From the NCBI RefSeq assembly GCF_900184945.1, contig NZ_FXYF01000001.1:310001-374000 (forward strand): a stretch of 64,000 bases of DNA, read 5' to 3'. Source of the DNA: Antarctobacter aquimaris. Its GTDB lineage: Bacteria > Pseudomonadota > Alphaproteobacteria > Rhodobacterales > Rhodobacteraceae. Each line of letters begins with the position of its first letter. The first letter of the stretch is position 1. Positions 35,947 through 44,733 of this stretch are shown in pieces. The notes beneath the pieces are model-generated. The model was not told the origin of the DNA. It searched no databases and worked only from the letters and a program-made list of their open reading frames with translations. The position numbers and the translations under genes are program-made.

Positions 35947-37713
35947 TCAGTTGAGGCTGGCCAGTTCCTTGGGCAGCTTGAAGGTCCAGAGGGTGCCACC
36001 CTGGTTGAGGTAGTTCACCTTGCTGGCCACTTCGCCGCCCCAGAGCGGAACCGCGCCGCCCCAGCCGGAGATGATCGAGACATACTGTTCGCCGTCCATG
36101 TCCCAGGTCACCGGCTGGCCGACGATCCCCGAACCGGTCTGGAACGACCACAGGATTTCGCCGGTCTCGTCGTCGAAGGCGATGAACTTGCCTTCCGGGG
36201 TCCCGGTGAACACCAGGCCGCCGGCGGTGGTCATAACGCCACCCCACAGCGGGGCGGTGTTCTTGTATTCCCACTTCAGCTCGCCGGTGTCGGGGTCGAT
36301 CGCCTTGAGCGACCCGATGTGGTCCTCGTAGTTCGGCTTGATGGTAAAGCCGGCGCCCAGGTAGGCGGCGCCCTTCTTGTAGGTGATCGGCTCGTTCCAG
36401 ATGTCCATGCCCCATTCGTTGGAGGGCACGTAGAAGTTGCCGGTCTTCTGGCTGAACGCCATCGGCATCCAGTTCTTGCCCCCCAGGAAGGACGGCGAGG
36501 CAAAGATCACCTCACCCTTCTTGCCGTCCGCGGCGGCGGTCGGGTCGCCGGGGCGGTTGGCCTCGTTGTAGATCGGGCGGCCGTTCTCATCCAGGCCGGT
36601 GGCCCAGGTGATGTCCTTGACGAAGGGCACGCCGCGCACGAACTTGCCGTCCTCGGCGTTCAGCACGTAGAAGAAACCGTTCCGGTCAGCAGTGGCAAGA
36701 CGCATGTTGCCGTCGCGGTCATTGTAGGCGACCACTTCGTTCACGCCGTCATAGTCCCAGCCTTCGCGCGGGGTGGTCTGAAAGTGCCACTTGATCTCGC
36801 CGGTTGCCGGGTCGATGCCGATCCGCGAGGCGGCATAGAGGTTGTCGCCCTTGCCGGTGTTGTCCTGACCCGCGTCGCGCAGCCAGCTGTTCCAGGGCGC
36901 GGGGTTGCCGGCGCCAAAGATCAGCGTGTCGGTGCGGTCGTCGTAGGATCCGCCCAGCCAGGTCGCGCCGCCGCCGGTCTTCCACATGTCGCCCGGCCAG
37001 GTCGCGTTCAGCGTGCCGGTCATGGTGGATTCCTGACCGTTCAGGGTGCCCATGTGGCCTTCGATCACCGGGCGGGTCCAGACCATTTCGCCGTTTTCGG
37101 CGTTGCGCGCCTGCACTTCGCCGATGATGCCGAATTCACCGCCCGAGTTGCCGGTGATGACCAGCCCGTTCACGATCAGCGGTGCGGCGGTGTAGGAATA
37201 GCCGGCCTTGTAGTCGGCGATCTTGTCGCGCCAGACGACATCGCCGGTCTTGGCGTTCAGCGCCACGATGCGCGCGTCGAGCGTGCCGAAGATCACCAGG
37301 TCGCCGTACAGCGCGGCGCCACGGTTGATCACGTCGCAGCAGGGCAGGATGCCTTCGGGCAGGCGGGCGTCGTACTGCCACAGTTCATCGCCGGTCATGA
37401 CGTCGATGGCATAGATCCGGGAATACGACCCGGTGATGTACATGACGCCGTCCTTGATCAGCGGCTGGGTTTCCTGTCCACGCTGCTTTTCGCCGCCAAG
37501 GCTGAAGGCCCAGACCGCCTGCAGGTACTTGACGTTGTCCTTGTTCAGGATGTCCAGCGGGCTGTAGCGCTGAAGATTGCGGCCCATGCCGTTTGTCACG
37601 ATCTGCGTGGTGATGGTCTGATCGTTCGCCAGGTCGGCTTCGGTCACTTGTGCGGTGGCGGCGGTGCCTGCCAGCAGGATGCTGGCAGTCGCTGCCAGAA
37701 TGAATCGGTTCAT
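35947..37713 (-). CDS. PQQ-dependent alcohol dehydrogenase, lanthanide type (ExaF/PedH-like)
   Basis: 588 residues with a signal peptide (1-21, ending T-A-T-A-A-T-A-Q) and an SD GGGAGGG. The eight-bladed propeller enzyme oxidises alcohols in the periplasm and passes electrons to cytochrome c. Visible active-site features: the vicinal disulfide C125-C126 in [10 protein letters not shown], metal ligands E193 (G-G-E-F-G) and N270 (A-G-N-P-A-P-W-N), catalytic D320 and, two residues on, D322 in G-W-D-Y-D-G-V-N. The extra aspartate marks lanthanide rather than calcium use. The surrounding sequence ([20 protein letters not shown]) fits the ExaA/PedE/PedH branch rather than true XoxF. Clade naming is from memory. 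Confidence 0.93.
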   Translation of the reverse strand: MNRFILAATASILLAGTAATAQVTEADLANDQTITTQIVTNGMGRNLQRYSPLDILNKDNVKYLQAVWAFSLGGEKQRGQETQPLIKDGVMYITGSYSRIYAIDVMTGDELWQYDARLPEGILPCCDVINRGAALYGDLVIFGTLDARIVALNAKTGDVVWRDKIADYKAGYSYTAAPLIVNGLVITGNSGGEFGIIGEVQARNAENGEMVWTRPVIEGHMGTLNGQESTMTGTLNATWPGDMWKTGGGATWLGGSYDDRTDTLIFGAGNPAPWNSWLRDAGQDNTGKGDNLYAASRIGIDPATGEIKWHFQTTPREGWDYDGVNEVVAYNDRDGNMRLATADRNGFFYVLNAEDGKFVRGVPFVKDITWATGLDENGRPIYNEANRPGDPTAAADGKKGEVIFASPSFLGGKNWMPMAFSQKTGNFYVPSNEWGMDIWNEPITYKKGAAYLGAGFTIKPNYEDHIGSLKAIDPDTGELKWEYKNTAPLWGGVMTTAGGLVFTGTPEGKFIAFDDETGEILWSFQTGSGIVGQPVTWDMDGEQYVSIISGWGGAVPLWGGEVASKVNYLNQGGTLWTFKLPKELASLN

Positions 37714-37810
37714 GAGATCCCTCCCTATTTCGCCCAGGCGGCGTGAGTGCACGCGCCCCTCCCGGGCGCAGCCATCAGTATTCCGGGAACACCGGTAAAG
37801 AGGTATTGCA

Positions 37811-37892
37811 CCAAGGTCGTACGCAATGGGCATCGGGGGCAATGTCGTGCGTTTCCAGCGCGCTACCCGTCCCTTCGACCAAGGTCGTATGC
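37811..37892. promoter_or_regulatory. Two copies of the PQQ-island palindrome upstream of the alcohol dehydrogenase
   Basis: CCAAGGTCGTACGC at 37811-37824 and CCAAGGTCGTATGC at 37879-37892, 68 bp apart, the second within the full palindrome CGACC-AA-GGTCG (37877-37888). They lie about 100 and 170 bp upstream of the dehydrogenase start (minus strand) and just upstream of a decayed gene on the plus strand. Confidence 0.55.
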
Positions 37893-37924
37893 CTGAGTCG
37901 GCGGGTTCGCACCCGGTCTGCGCA

Positions 37925-38442
37925 ATGACTCGCGTTGCCGCCTTCCCGGCGCTTGCCCTGGTGCTGCCCCTCGGGGCGGCCGCGGACCCGCCCGTCGGCG
38001 ATCGTGCCGCCTGTCTCCTGGACAGCGACGGCACGCGCATCCACATCGCCGACATCCGCTTTGATCCGGACGGCCGCTATGCCGTGACCATGTCCTGTCG
38101 CTGCGCCCGTTCCGCGGCATCGAGGGACCCGGATGGTACTGGGGCCTCCTGTCCTATCCCTACGCGCCGGCGCGGCAGGTCGGTGACGACGATCTGACCG
38201 CCCTGGAGCATGGCTTTCTCTTCCTGTGGAAAGGCGCCGGGGCCTGCGGCATCAACATGAGGAATGGCGCCGACGACCGCCTCACGCCCGAGGGCGACAG
38301 GCTGGTCGGCGGCTGCACGAGATGGACAAGGACATCCTGTCGGCGCCGCCGGCACCGGGTGACCCGTCCGGCGCCCGAGTTCGACCTCGAAGAGGCGGAT
38401 CCGGACAGCCACTGGCTGCCCGACCCGGTCATCGAGGAGGCC
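37925..38442 (+). pseudogene. Decayed secreted protein gene of the PQQ/methanol-oxidation type, several frameshifts
   Basis: Pieces of one protein can be read in successive frames. Frame 2 from the ATG at 37925 gives a signal peptide and D-P-D-G-R-Y-A-V-T. Frame 1 from about 38094 gives F-R-G-I-E-G-P-G-W-Y-W, L-S-Y-P-Y, F-L-W-K-G-A and G-I-N-M-R-N-G. Frame 3 near 38320 gives L-H-E-M-D-K-D-I-L-S-A-P-P. Frame 1 again near 38375 gives E-A-D-P-D-S-H-W-L-P-D-P-V-I-E-E. The order and motifs match a conserved alphaproteobacterial protein (typically with M-R-P-F-K-C-x-E-G-P and V-W-K-G-A) found near PQQ dehydrogenase genes. At least three frame changes mean it is not functional as read. Confidence 0.72.
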
Positions 38443-38844
38443 CTATTTCGAGATCGCGGAATTGTCCTGCGTGGTGATGCTGGACAGGTAGGCCAGGATA
38501 AAGTCCTGAACCGTGCGGTCCTCGATGCCGACATGGCGCATCTTGGTGCCCGGCATGAAGCCGTCGTTGTCTTCCATCCATGCGCGCAGCGCGGCCGGGG
38601 TCCAGACGATGCCCGACGCCTCCAGCGCGATGGAATAGTCGTAGTCCGGATAGCTGCCGGCGGCGCGGCCGACGACGTTTTCCAGCGGCGGGCCATAGGA
38701 CGGGTCCTTGGCGTCCACGGCGTGGCAGCGGCGGCACTCGGCCTCGTACAGCGCCTTGCCGGCGGATATCTTGACCTCTGCAAACGTGTCGGCATACGCC
38801 GGGCCGGCGATCAACGCGGCCGCGAGAAGGGTGGCGATCTTCAT
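38443..38844 (-). CDS. Periplasmic class I cytochrome c
   Basis: 133 residues with a signal peptide (1-18, A-Y-A-D), SD GGGAGAG. Heme is attached at C37-R-R-C40-H41 and the axial methionine is M102 in P-G-T-K-M-R-H-V-G. The layout, with Y-E-A-E-C-R-R-C-H and Y-G-P-P-L, is that of cytochrome c550-like electron carriers. It lies among the quinoprotein genes on the same strand and is a likely electron acceptor or relay for the alcohol dehydrogenase. Its 3-prime end abuts the decayed gene read on the other strand. Confidence 0.92.
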   Translation of the reverse strand: MKIATLLAAALIAGPAYADTFAEVKISAGKALYEAECRRCHAVDAKDPSYGPPLENVVGRAAGSYPDYDYSIALEASGIVWTPAALRAWMEDNDGFMPGTKMRHVGIEDRTVQDFILAYLSSITTQDNSAISK

Positions 38845-38924
38845 TTTGTCTCTCCCGAGGGAAGCGCGAGTCCTGTGTCCTGTGGCGCGATCCTGTCCCC
38901 GCGGGCTGCAAAATCCATCCCGTG

Positions 38925-38938
38925 CTTTGGTCGTACGC
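38925..38938 (-). promoter_or_regulatory. PQQ-island motif upstream of the cytochrome c gene
   Basis: CTTTGGTCGTACGC; on the minus strand GCGTACGACCAAAG, matching the TACGACC half of the palindrome. It is about 85 bp upstream of the cytochrome start at 38844, the same spacing seen at other operons of the island. Confidence 0.5.
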
Positions 38939-38966
38939 GCGCCCTTTGTCGCGGGTGCCGTCCCCA

Positions 38967-39032
38967 GGGGCTTCTTCTCTGGAAAAATACTCCCGGGGGA
39001 GTCGCCCGCAGGGCGGCGGGGGCAGCGCCCCC
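38967..39032 (-). repeat. Dispersed palindromic repeat, copy B
   Basis: Read on the minus strand it begins GGGGCGCTGCCCCCG, has a GC palindrome (GCCCTGCGGGC), then CTCCCCCGGGAGTATTTTTC and CAGAGAAGAAGCCCC. This is the same order of parts as copy A at 15681-15747, with a different central palindrome. It occupies the gap between the cytochrome and SEL1-type genes. Confidence 0.72.
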
Positions 39033-39059
39033 TCGCGCGCCATCCACCCGCTCCGCCGT

Positions 39060-39596
39060 TCAGAACAGCGGCGCGTATTTCCAGGTGTCGGCGTCCGGGG
39101 TGACCTCGTCGGGGTCGTAGTCCGCGCCCTGCATCCGCTGCGCGATGTCGAGACCCGCCGCGGCGGCCATGTCGACGTAGCGCCGGCCCTCGGTCTCGTC
39201 CCGCGCCACGCCGTGGCCGCGGATCAGCGCCAGGCCATAGTTGAACTGACCCACCGGGTCGCCCGCCTCGGCGGCGCGGCGGTCCCAGTCGGCAGCGGCG
39301 TCGGGGTCGTATTCGCCGCCCAGGCCGTTGTTGTCCAGCTGCCCCATCCAGGTCATCGCGGCGGTGTAGCCGCCCTTGGTGGCGCAGAGCTCGAAGATGT
39401 CACGGGCATCGCCGTGGTCACCCTTCTTGGTGAAGTAGTAGCCGGCGGCGCAGGTCGTCATGTCGGTCTGGCCGCGGCGGATGTTGTCCATCACCCGGTC
39501 CATGCCCATCTCGGGCGGGTTGAGCGCACCAAGGTCTTCGTCGGCCAGGGCCGGCAGCGCGATCAGGCCCGCAAGGGCGATGGCAGTTCGAAACAT
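39060..39596 (-). CDS. Secreted SEL1/TPR-repeat protein
   Basis: 178 residues from the ATG at 39596, preceded by GGGAGGA, with a signal peptide (1-18, ending A-L-A). Two SEL1-like helical repeats are visible: A-R-D-I-F-E-L-C-A-T-K-G-G-Y-T-A-A-M and A-A-D-W-D-R-R-A-A-E-A-G-D-P-V-G-Q-F-N-Y-G. Such repeats mediate protein contacts. It is in the minus-strand group of the PQQ island, so a role in assembly or interaction of the periplasmic alcohol-oxidation proteins is inferred. Confidence 0.82.
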   Translation of the reverse strand: MFRTAIALAGLIALPALADEDLGALNPPEMGMDRVMDNIRRGQTDMTTCAAGYYFTKKGDHGDARDIFELCATKGGYTAAMTWMGQLDNNGLGGEYDPDAAADWDRRAAEAGDPVGQFNYGLALIRGHGVARDETEGRRYVDMAAAAGLDIAQRMQGADYDPDEVTPDADTWKYAPLF

Positions 39597-39662
39597 GGTG
39601 GTCCTCCCTGAGCCAAGCATAGCACGGATCGTCGCCGAACCCAGCCGCGACTCCTGTCTGCA

Positions 39663-40649
39663 TCACGGCCGCAGCGCCGCGCCCCAGGGGTAGCGGCCGA
39701 CCTTGATGGTCTTCAGCGGCTTGCGGCTGGCCACGTCGATCACCGTCACGTCTCCCGACACCCCGTTGGTGGTGAACAGCAGCGTCTTGTCGCTGTTGAA
39801 GGCCATGTGCCAGACCCGCCGTCCGACCAGGATGTACTCCAGAACCTCGTAGGTCTGCGCGTCGATCACCGCGACGTGGTTGGCGGGGCCCAAGGCGAGA
39901 AAGACGGTCTTTTCGTCGCCCGCCACCTCGAACCCCACGGGTTGGATCTTGTCCTGGTGCACACCCTTGATCTCGAAGCTGATTTTTGCCTTCTCGGCCT
40001 TGGTCTCGACGTCGAAGACCGACACCGTGCCGCCGATCTCGGCCGAGACCCAGAGCTCGGTCCCGCCATGCACGAACTCGGCGTGACGCGGGCGCGAATC
40101 GACCAGCGTGTTGGCGACCAGTTCCTGTGTCGTCGTGTCGATCCAGTGCGCCATGTTGGTCGTCTCGGAGGTGGTGATGACGTATCTGCCATCGGGCGAG
40201 ACGGCCATGCCCTCGGGTTCGATGCCGACGTCGATCTGCGCCACCACGCGCCGGGTCTCGACGTCGACCACGGTGGTGATCGCGTCGTCCTCGTTAGCGA
40301 TGTAGAGGTGGCGGTTGCCGGGGTGCAGGATGAACTGCTCGGGGTCCTCGCCCGAGGGCAAGTCATGCAGGATCTTGCCGGTTTCCGGGTCCATGACCTG
40401 CACCGTGTCGCTGTCCGAGGCGCAGATGTAGACCACCTTGTGATCGAGCGAAAAGGTGATGCCGCGCGGCCGTTCGCCGGTGGGGATGGTGCGGACGACC
40501 TCCAGCGTGGCAACGTCGATCACGCTGACGGTGTCGTCCTTTTCGTTGGTGACCCAGATTTCCTCGGCCTGTGCCGAGGCGCCCGGAAGGCCCAGCGTCA
40601 CGAGGACGGCCAGGGCGGCAAGTGGGGTATTTTTCCAGAGAAGAAACAT
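39663..40649 (-). CDS. PQQ-dependent catabolism-associated beta-propeller protein (YVTN repeats)
   Basis: 328 residues with an N-terminal signal segment and a propeller made of YVTN-type repeats: I-W-V-T-N-E-K-D-D-T-V-S-V-I-D, V-Y-I-C-A-S-D-S-D-T-V-Q-V-M-D, L-Y-I-A-N-E-D-D-A, R-Y-V-I-T-T-S-E-T-T. This is the family regularly encoded next to the PQQ-type ABC binding protein in quinoprotein clusters; its role is not established. The ATG at 40649 has TGAGGA upstream and lies 10 bp after the previous gene. The first nine codons (M-F-L-L-W-K-N-T-P) coincide with the tail of the dispersed repeat. Confidence 0.9.
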   Translation of the reverse strand: MFLLWKNTPLAALAVLVTLGLPGASAQAEEIWVTNEKDDTVSVIDVATLEVVRTIPTGERPRGITFSLDHKVVYICASDSDTVQVMDPETGKILHDLPSGEDPEQFILHPGNRHLYIANEDDAITTVVDVETRRVVAQIDVGIEPEGMAVSPDGRYVITTSETTNMAHWIDTTTQELVANTLVDSRPRHAEFVHGGTELWVSAEIGGTVSVFDVETKAEKAKISFEIKGVHQDKIQPVGFEVAGDEKTVFLALGPANHVAVIDAQTYEVLEYILVGRRVWHMAFNSDKTLLFTTNGVSGDVTVIDVASRKPLKTIKVGRYPWGAALRP

Positions 40650-40655
40650 GGGGCG
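40627..40655 (-). repeat. Dispersed repeat tail, copy C, overlapping a gene start
   Basis: GTATTTTTCCAGAGAAGAAAC on the plus strand, identical over its last 18 bases to the tail of copy A and nearly so to copy B. On the minus strand it spans the ATG and first codons of the beta-propeller gene. No GC palindrome part is attached. Confidence 0.65.
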
Positions 40656-40658
40656 TCC

Positions 40659-41837
40659 TCAGTTGCCGAAGGCGGTGCAGGCGGAATCGGGCCGGTCGAG
40701 GCCAAGCGTGTCGAGCTCGTTGACCTGGTGCAGGAAGCCCTCGAGCGGGGCCTGCGCGACCAGCGCGCGTTCGGTCACCAGCGGGATCGGCTGGCGCAGC
40801 TGGCCGTTCCAGTCGCGGAACGACAGCGGGCGGCCGAGAAAGGCGGCCAGCTCGAACTCGGGGCCCAGCAGGTAGGCGCGCAGGGTGGCGGTGTCGCCCG
40901 AGTTGGTGCGGGTCACCGCCTCGCCGATGACGCGCAGGGCAGCCCAGGCGGCGTAGTCCTCGGGGCGCATGTCGCGCGCCGCGAGATCTGTGAAGCGCGA
41001 TTGCAGCTGCGCCGCGCCCCACTGTTCCACGACCGGCGCCCAGGCCTGCGGCACCAGTCCCTCGGATCCGGCGACGGGGCGCGGCTGCCAGGTGTTGTAG
41101 GCGATGTAGCGGCCGAAATCGTGCAGCTCGTCGGCGATCAGCAGGATGTCGTGGTCCTTGAGGTCCTGGGTGAACAGCGGCACCTCCTGCGCGGCGTTGC
41201 GGCGCATGTCGGCGTCGAAGGCCCAGGTCTTTTCCGAGCGCAGCTTCAGCCCGAACTTGGCCAGGCTGGCGCGCAGGCTGTCGGCAAAGACCCTGTCCTG
41301 CGGGTGGGTGCCCTGGATCAGCGCCAGCTGGTCCCAGCGGCGCATCACCAGGAACTGCGCCAGCGCGTCGGTGCGCATGGCGTTGCTGGCGGCCGTGTGC
41401 AGCAGGTTGGCGCGGCAGTCGGCACTGCGCAGGCGTTCGTCGGGCGCGGTGGCGTTGAACAGCAGCGCGTCTTGCGCCTCGGGCAAGTCGGCGATGGCCA
41501 GCAGCGCGTCGGCCGGCGCGTCGATCACCACGAGGTCGGTGGCGCCCAGGGCCGCGCGCGCGGCCTCCAGCAGGTCGCCGCCCACCGGCACCTCGGTCAC
41601 CTCCAGCGCGTAGCCCTGGCCCAGGAATCGGCCTGTCGTGGTGTTGTCGTTCAGGCCCAGCTGCGCCCCGGCGAGGCCCAGGTCGTCGGGCACGGGGTCG
41701 AGGTTCGACAACACGGGGGGCAGGTCCACCAGCTGGCGCAGGTAGTGGACGGTGACCGACACATCGGCCACGGCGGCACCTGCGGCCAGGCCGACAGCCA
41801 GCGTTGCGCAGGACAAAAGGCGTGATATCTCTCTCAT
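40659..41837 (-). CDS. Quinoprotein-associated ABC-type substrate-binding protein (PQQ_ABC_bind type)
   Basis: 392 residues with a signal peptide (about 1-25, ending A-A-V-A). Type I periplasmic binding protein fold similar to branched-chain amino acid receptors but of the group tied to PQQ-dependent alcohol oxidation. Recognisable parts: V-H-Y-L-R-Q-L-V-D-L-P-P, D-N-N-T-T-G-R-F-L-G-Q-G-Y, and C-R-A-N-L-L-H-T-A-A-S-N-A-M-R-T-D-A-L. In other genomes the genes for a matching ATPase and permease follow; here only the beta-propeller gene does. Transcribed from the motif-bearing divergent region shared with the pedF-like gene. Confidence 0.88.
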   Translation of the reverse strand: MREISRLLSCATLAVGLAAGAAVADVSVTVHYLRQLVDLPPVLSNLDPVPDDLGLAGAQLGLNDNTTTGRFLGQGYALEVTEVPVGGDLLEAARAALGATDLVVIDAPADALLAIADLPEAQDALLFNATAPDERLRSADCRANLLHTAASNAMRTDALAQFLVMRRWDQLALIQGTHPQDRVFADSLRASLAKFGLKLRSEKTWAFDADMRRNAAQEVPLFTQDLKDHDILLIADELHDFGRYIAYNTWQPRPVAGSEGLVPQAWAPVVEQWGAAQLQSRFTDLAARDMRPEDYAAWAALRVIGEAVTRTNSGDTATLRAYLLGPEFELAAFLGRPLSFRDWNGQLRQPIPLVTERALVAQAPLEGFLHQVNELDTLGLDRPDSACTAFGN

Positions 41838-41871
41838 GACGCCACACTAGGCAGGCGCGGGGGACAGGGAA

Positions 41872-41918
41872 TTAGACCTTGGTCGAAGTTCCCCGCCGAT
41901 TTGGACTTAGGTCCAATA
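41872..41918. promoter_or_regulatory. Divergent promoter region with two palindromic motif copies
   Basis: TTAGACCTTGGTCGAAG (41872-41888) carries GACC-TT-GGTC, and TTGGACTTAGGTCCAA (41901-41916) is a related palindrome. They lie 35-80 bp upstream of the binding-protein gene (minus) and 57-100 bp upstream of the cytochrome gene (plus), so one regulator could drive both operons. Confidence 0.55.
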
Positions 41919-41974
41919 GCCCAAGGGGCGGTTGCGCTCGTAAGAACGGGCCAACCGCTAGAGGAGGAACTGCA

Positions 41975-42658
41975 ATGACCCGCAAGACGACCCTTTGGAC
42001 CCTCGCCTTGGTGATGGCCGCCACCTCCGCGCTGTCGCACGGCGATGTCGCGCCGCAGCCCGTCAACACCGATGCCCTGCCCGACGTGGGCGAGGAGTGG
42101 CTGACCGAGAACCCCTACCGCGACCAGGGGGTCGAAGTCTGGCAGGCCGCGGTGGAGATCGGCGCCTCGGGCTACAACCAGAACTGCGCGCGCTGCCACG
42201 GGCTCGAGGTGATCTCGGGCGGGCTGGCGCCCGACCTGCGCTTTCTCGAGGCGGAGGAATATGGCGACGAATGGTTCATGGAGCGGTTCCGCCACGGCTA
42301 TACCCAGAACGGCACCACCAAGATGCCGGCCTTTGGTGACCTCTTGGGCCAGAAGGCCGCCTGGGCGATCCGCACCTACGTCGAGGCGCGCCCGGATGAT
42401 GCCCAGATCGCCGATGCCACGGATGACCTGAAGGTGCTGCGCGACCAGCTGGCCGCCTGGGCCGAGGATCCCTCGGCCGCCGATCCGGACGGCATGAAGG
42501 CGCAGCTGGACGAGATTGCCGCAGGGATCGAGACGCTGAGCGGCGCCCCCATCGCCGACAGCGCGCCGTTCCGCGCCTCGGCGCTGATCGACGGCACCGA
42601 GGTCGGCTATCGCCATGCCGCCGAGGCGCTGACCATCGGCCTGTCGGCCGCGCATTGA
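41975..42658 (+). CDS. pedF: Cytochrome c-550, PedF/ExaB type
   Basis: 227 residues from the ATG at 41975 with GAGGAGG upstream, signal peptide about 1-22. The heme motif is C71-A-R-C74-H75 and the axial methionine M117 in T-T-K-M-P-A-F-G. The N-terminal H-G-D-V-x-P-Q-P-V-N-T-x-x-L-P stretch and G-x-x-W-L-x-E-N-P-Y-R are typical of the PedF cytochromes that accept electrons from PQQ alcohol dehydrogenases. The C-terminal 90 residues are an acidic alpha-helical extension. First gene of the plus-strand PQQ operon. Confidence 0.93.
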   Translation: MTRKTTLWTLALVMAATSALSHGDVAPQPVNTDALPDVGEEWLTENPYRDQGVEVWQAAVEIGASGYNQNCARCHGLEVISGGLAPDLRFLEAEEYGDEWFMERFRHGYTQNGTTKMPAFGDLLGQKAAWAIRTYVEARPDDAQIADATDDLKVLRDQLAAWAEDPSAADPDGMKAQLDEIAAGIETLSGAPIADSAPFRASALIDGTEVGYRHAAEALTIGLSAAH

Positions 42659-43566
42659 TGACGACCGCGGCGCGCCGTCTGCTGACGCTTTGCCTGACGC
42701 TCGGCCTCTGGGCCGGGCTGGCGGTCGGGGTGCAGGCGCGCTGCGAGGACTGGAAACCCCAGCCCAAGCCGCAGAACGCCAGCCGCGACATCGTCGGCCA
42801 GGAGCTGGACGTGATCATCGAGCGCGGCTGGATCGAATTCGCGGTCTACGAGGATTACCCGCCCTACTCATTCGAGGAGGGCGGGCAGCCGCGTGGTGTC
42901 GACATCGAGGTCGGCCGACTGATCGCCGAGGATCTCGGAGTCGAGCCGCGGTTCAAGTTCGTCGCCGCCGGTGAAAACCTGGATGCCGACCTGCGCAATA
43001 CGATCTGGCAGGGCCCGGTTGTCGGCGGGGCGGTGTCCAACGTGATGCTGCGCGTGCCCTACGACAGCAATTTCACCTGCCGGGTCGAGCAGGTGGTCTT
43101 TACCGGGCAATACGCGAAAGAGAGCATCGCCATCGCCTACCGCAAGGACGCCTACCCCGAGGACAAGCCGGTGCCGGCCTATTTCCGCTTTGACACCGTG
43201 GCGGTCGAGAACGATTCGATCGCCGATTTCTACCTCACCTCGCTGGCGGGCGGGCAGCTGAACGCCAACATACGCCGGTTTCCGACGATGCAGCAGGCCA
43301 TGGCCGCGCTGGCGGCGGGCGAGGTCAAGGCCGCCATGGGCCCGCGCGCGCAGCTCGACTTTGGCCTGACGCCGGATCTGGAGGTGCACCAGCCGCCGCT
43401 GCCCGGCTTTTCGGTCGGGTCGTGGACCGTGGGGGTGGGCGTGCATTTTGCCTATCGTCCGCTGGGCTACGCGGTGGACGATGCCATTGCGGCGGCACTG
43501 GCCGACGGGCGCATCGCCGCTATTTTTGCAGACTACGGGTTGAGTTTCGCGCCGCCAGAGCGTTGA
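42658..43566 (+). CDS. Quinoprotein dehydrogenase-associated substrate-binding protein (XoxJ/PedG-like)
   Basis: 302 residues; the ATG at 42658 shares its A with the preceding stop (TGATG). Signal peptide about 1-28. A family 3 binding-protein fold is suggested by R-G-W-I-E-F-A-V-Y-E-D-Y-P-P-Y-S-F, G-V-D-I-E-V-G-R-L-I-A and P-T-M-Q-Q-A-M-A-A-L. Such proteins accompany lanthanide or PQQ dehydrogenases and are thought to activate them or deliver a cofactor; they are not linked to a transporter here either. Confidence 0.9.
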   Translation: MTTAARRLLTLCLTLGLWAGLAVGVQARCEDWKPQPKPQNASRDIVGQELDVIIERGWIEFAVYEDYPPYSFEEGGQPRGVDIEVGRLIAEDLGVEPRFKFVAAGENLDADLRNTIWQGPVVGGAVSNVMLRVPYDSNFTCRVEQVVFTGQYAKESIAIAYRKDAYPEDKPVPAYFRFDTVAVENDSIADFYLTSLAGGQLNANIRRFPTMQQAMAALAAGEVKAAMGPRAQLDFGLTPDLEVHQPPLPGFSVGSWTVGVGVHFAYRPLGYAVDDAIAAALADGRIAAIFADYGLSFAPPER

Positions 43567-43587
43567 GTGTCCAATTGTGAACGGGCA

Positions 43588-43618
43588 CCGGGCGGCGGGC
43601 GACGCCCCCGGGCCTTTT
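43588..43618 (+). terminator. Possible attenuating hairpin before coxG
   Basis: CCGGGCG and CGCCC/CCCGGG face each other over a short loop and are followed by CCTTTTGC, about 20 bp after the binding-protein stop. The stem is imperfect and the T-run short, so this may only reduce transcription into the cox-like genes. Confidence 0.3.
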
Positions 43619-43639
43619 GCAATGGGATGAGGGACTCAC

Positions 43640-44182
43640 ATGCAGATGAACGACAGCCGCGAGATCGCGGCCCCGCGCGACGTGGTCTGGGCCGCGATCC
43701 TGAACCCGGAGGTGCTCAAGGCCTGCGTGCCGGGCTGCACCGAGATGAGCGGCTCGGCCGAAGAGGGCTTCGAGGCGACCGTCGTTCAGAAGGTCGGCCC
43801 GGTGAAGGCCACCTTCAAGGGCCAGGTCACCCTGACCGAGATGGACGCGCCCAACGCCGTGACCCTGACCGGCGAAGGCAAGGGCGGCGCGGCCGGCTTT
43901 GCCAAGGGCGATGCCCGCGTCCTGCTGTCGGACGGCGACTCGGGCGGCACCCTGCTGACCTACGAGGTCGAGGCCAAGGTCGGCGGCAAGCTGGCTCAAC
44001 TGGGCAGCCGGATCATCGACGGCTTTGCCAAGAAGATGGCCGACCAGTTCTTTCAGAACTTCCAGGACGCGGTCGAAGGCCCCGCCGACCCCGCCGAGGC
44101 CGAGGCTGTCGCCGATGGGCCGGTCGAAGGCGGCGAGGACGCCCCCAAGAAGGGCTGGTTCAAGCGGATCCTCAAGACCTGA
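43640..44182 (+). CDS. coxG: CoxG-like SRPBCC-domain protein
   Basis: 180 residues, start preceded by GAGGGA. The START/SRPBCC fold of CoxG is clear: [23 protein letters not shown] (about 10-32), [10 protein letters not shown] and [10 protein letters not shown]-x-N-F. The C-terminal tail is acidic and ends in K-K-G-W-F-K-R. CoxG helps assemble or anchor molybdenum hydroxylases such as CO dehydrogenase at the membrane. It is followed by small and medium subunit genes but no large subunit gene. Confidence 0.9.
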   Translation: MQMNDSREIAAPRDVVWAAILNPEVLKACVPGCTEMSGSAEEGFEATVVQKVGPVKATFKGQVTLTEMDAPNAVTLTGEGKGGAAGFAKGDARVLLSDGDSGGTLLTYEVEAKVGGKLAQLGSRIIDGFAKKMADQFFQNFQDAVEGPADPAEAEAVADGPVEGGEDAPKKGWFKRILKT

Positions 44183-44229
44183 GCCGCCCAACCGGCCCAG
44201 GCACACCCCAAGACGGCGAGAGAACACCC

Positions 44230-44715
<486 letters not shown>

Positions 44716-44733
44716 CGGCAGGAGGACAGGCAC

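Noticed and set aside
37736-37790. GC-rich inverted repeat upstream of the dehydrogenase as a riboswitch
   Set aside because: The inverted bases are short and no known riboswitch core (for example a lanthanide or PQQ aptamer) can be recognised; it is more simply promoter sequence.
38160-38795. A 211-residue minus-strand ORF overlapping the cytochrome gene
   Set aside because: It is a Pro/Arg/Ser-rich shadow of the cytochrome frame, which itself has a signal peptide, heme motif and ribosome-binding site.
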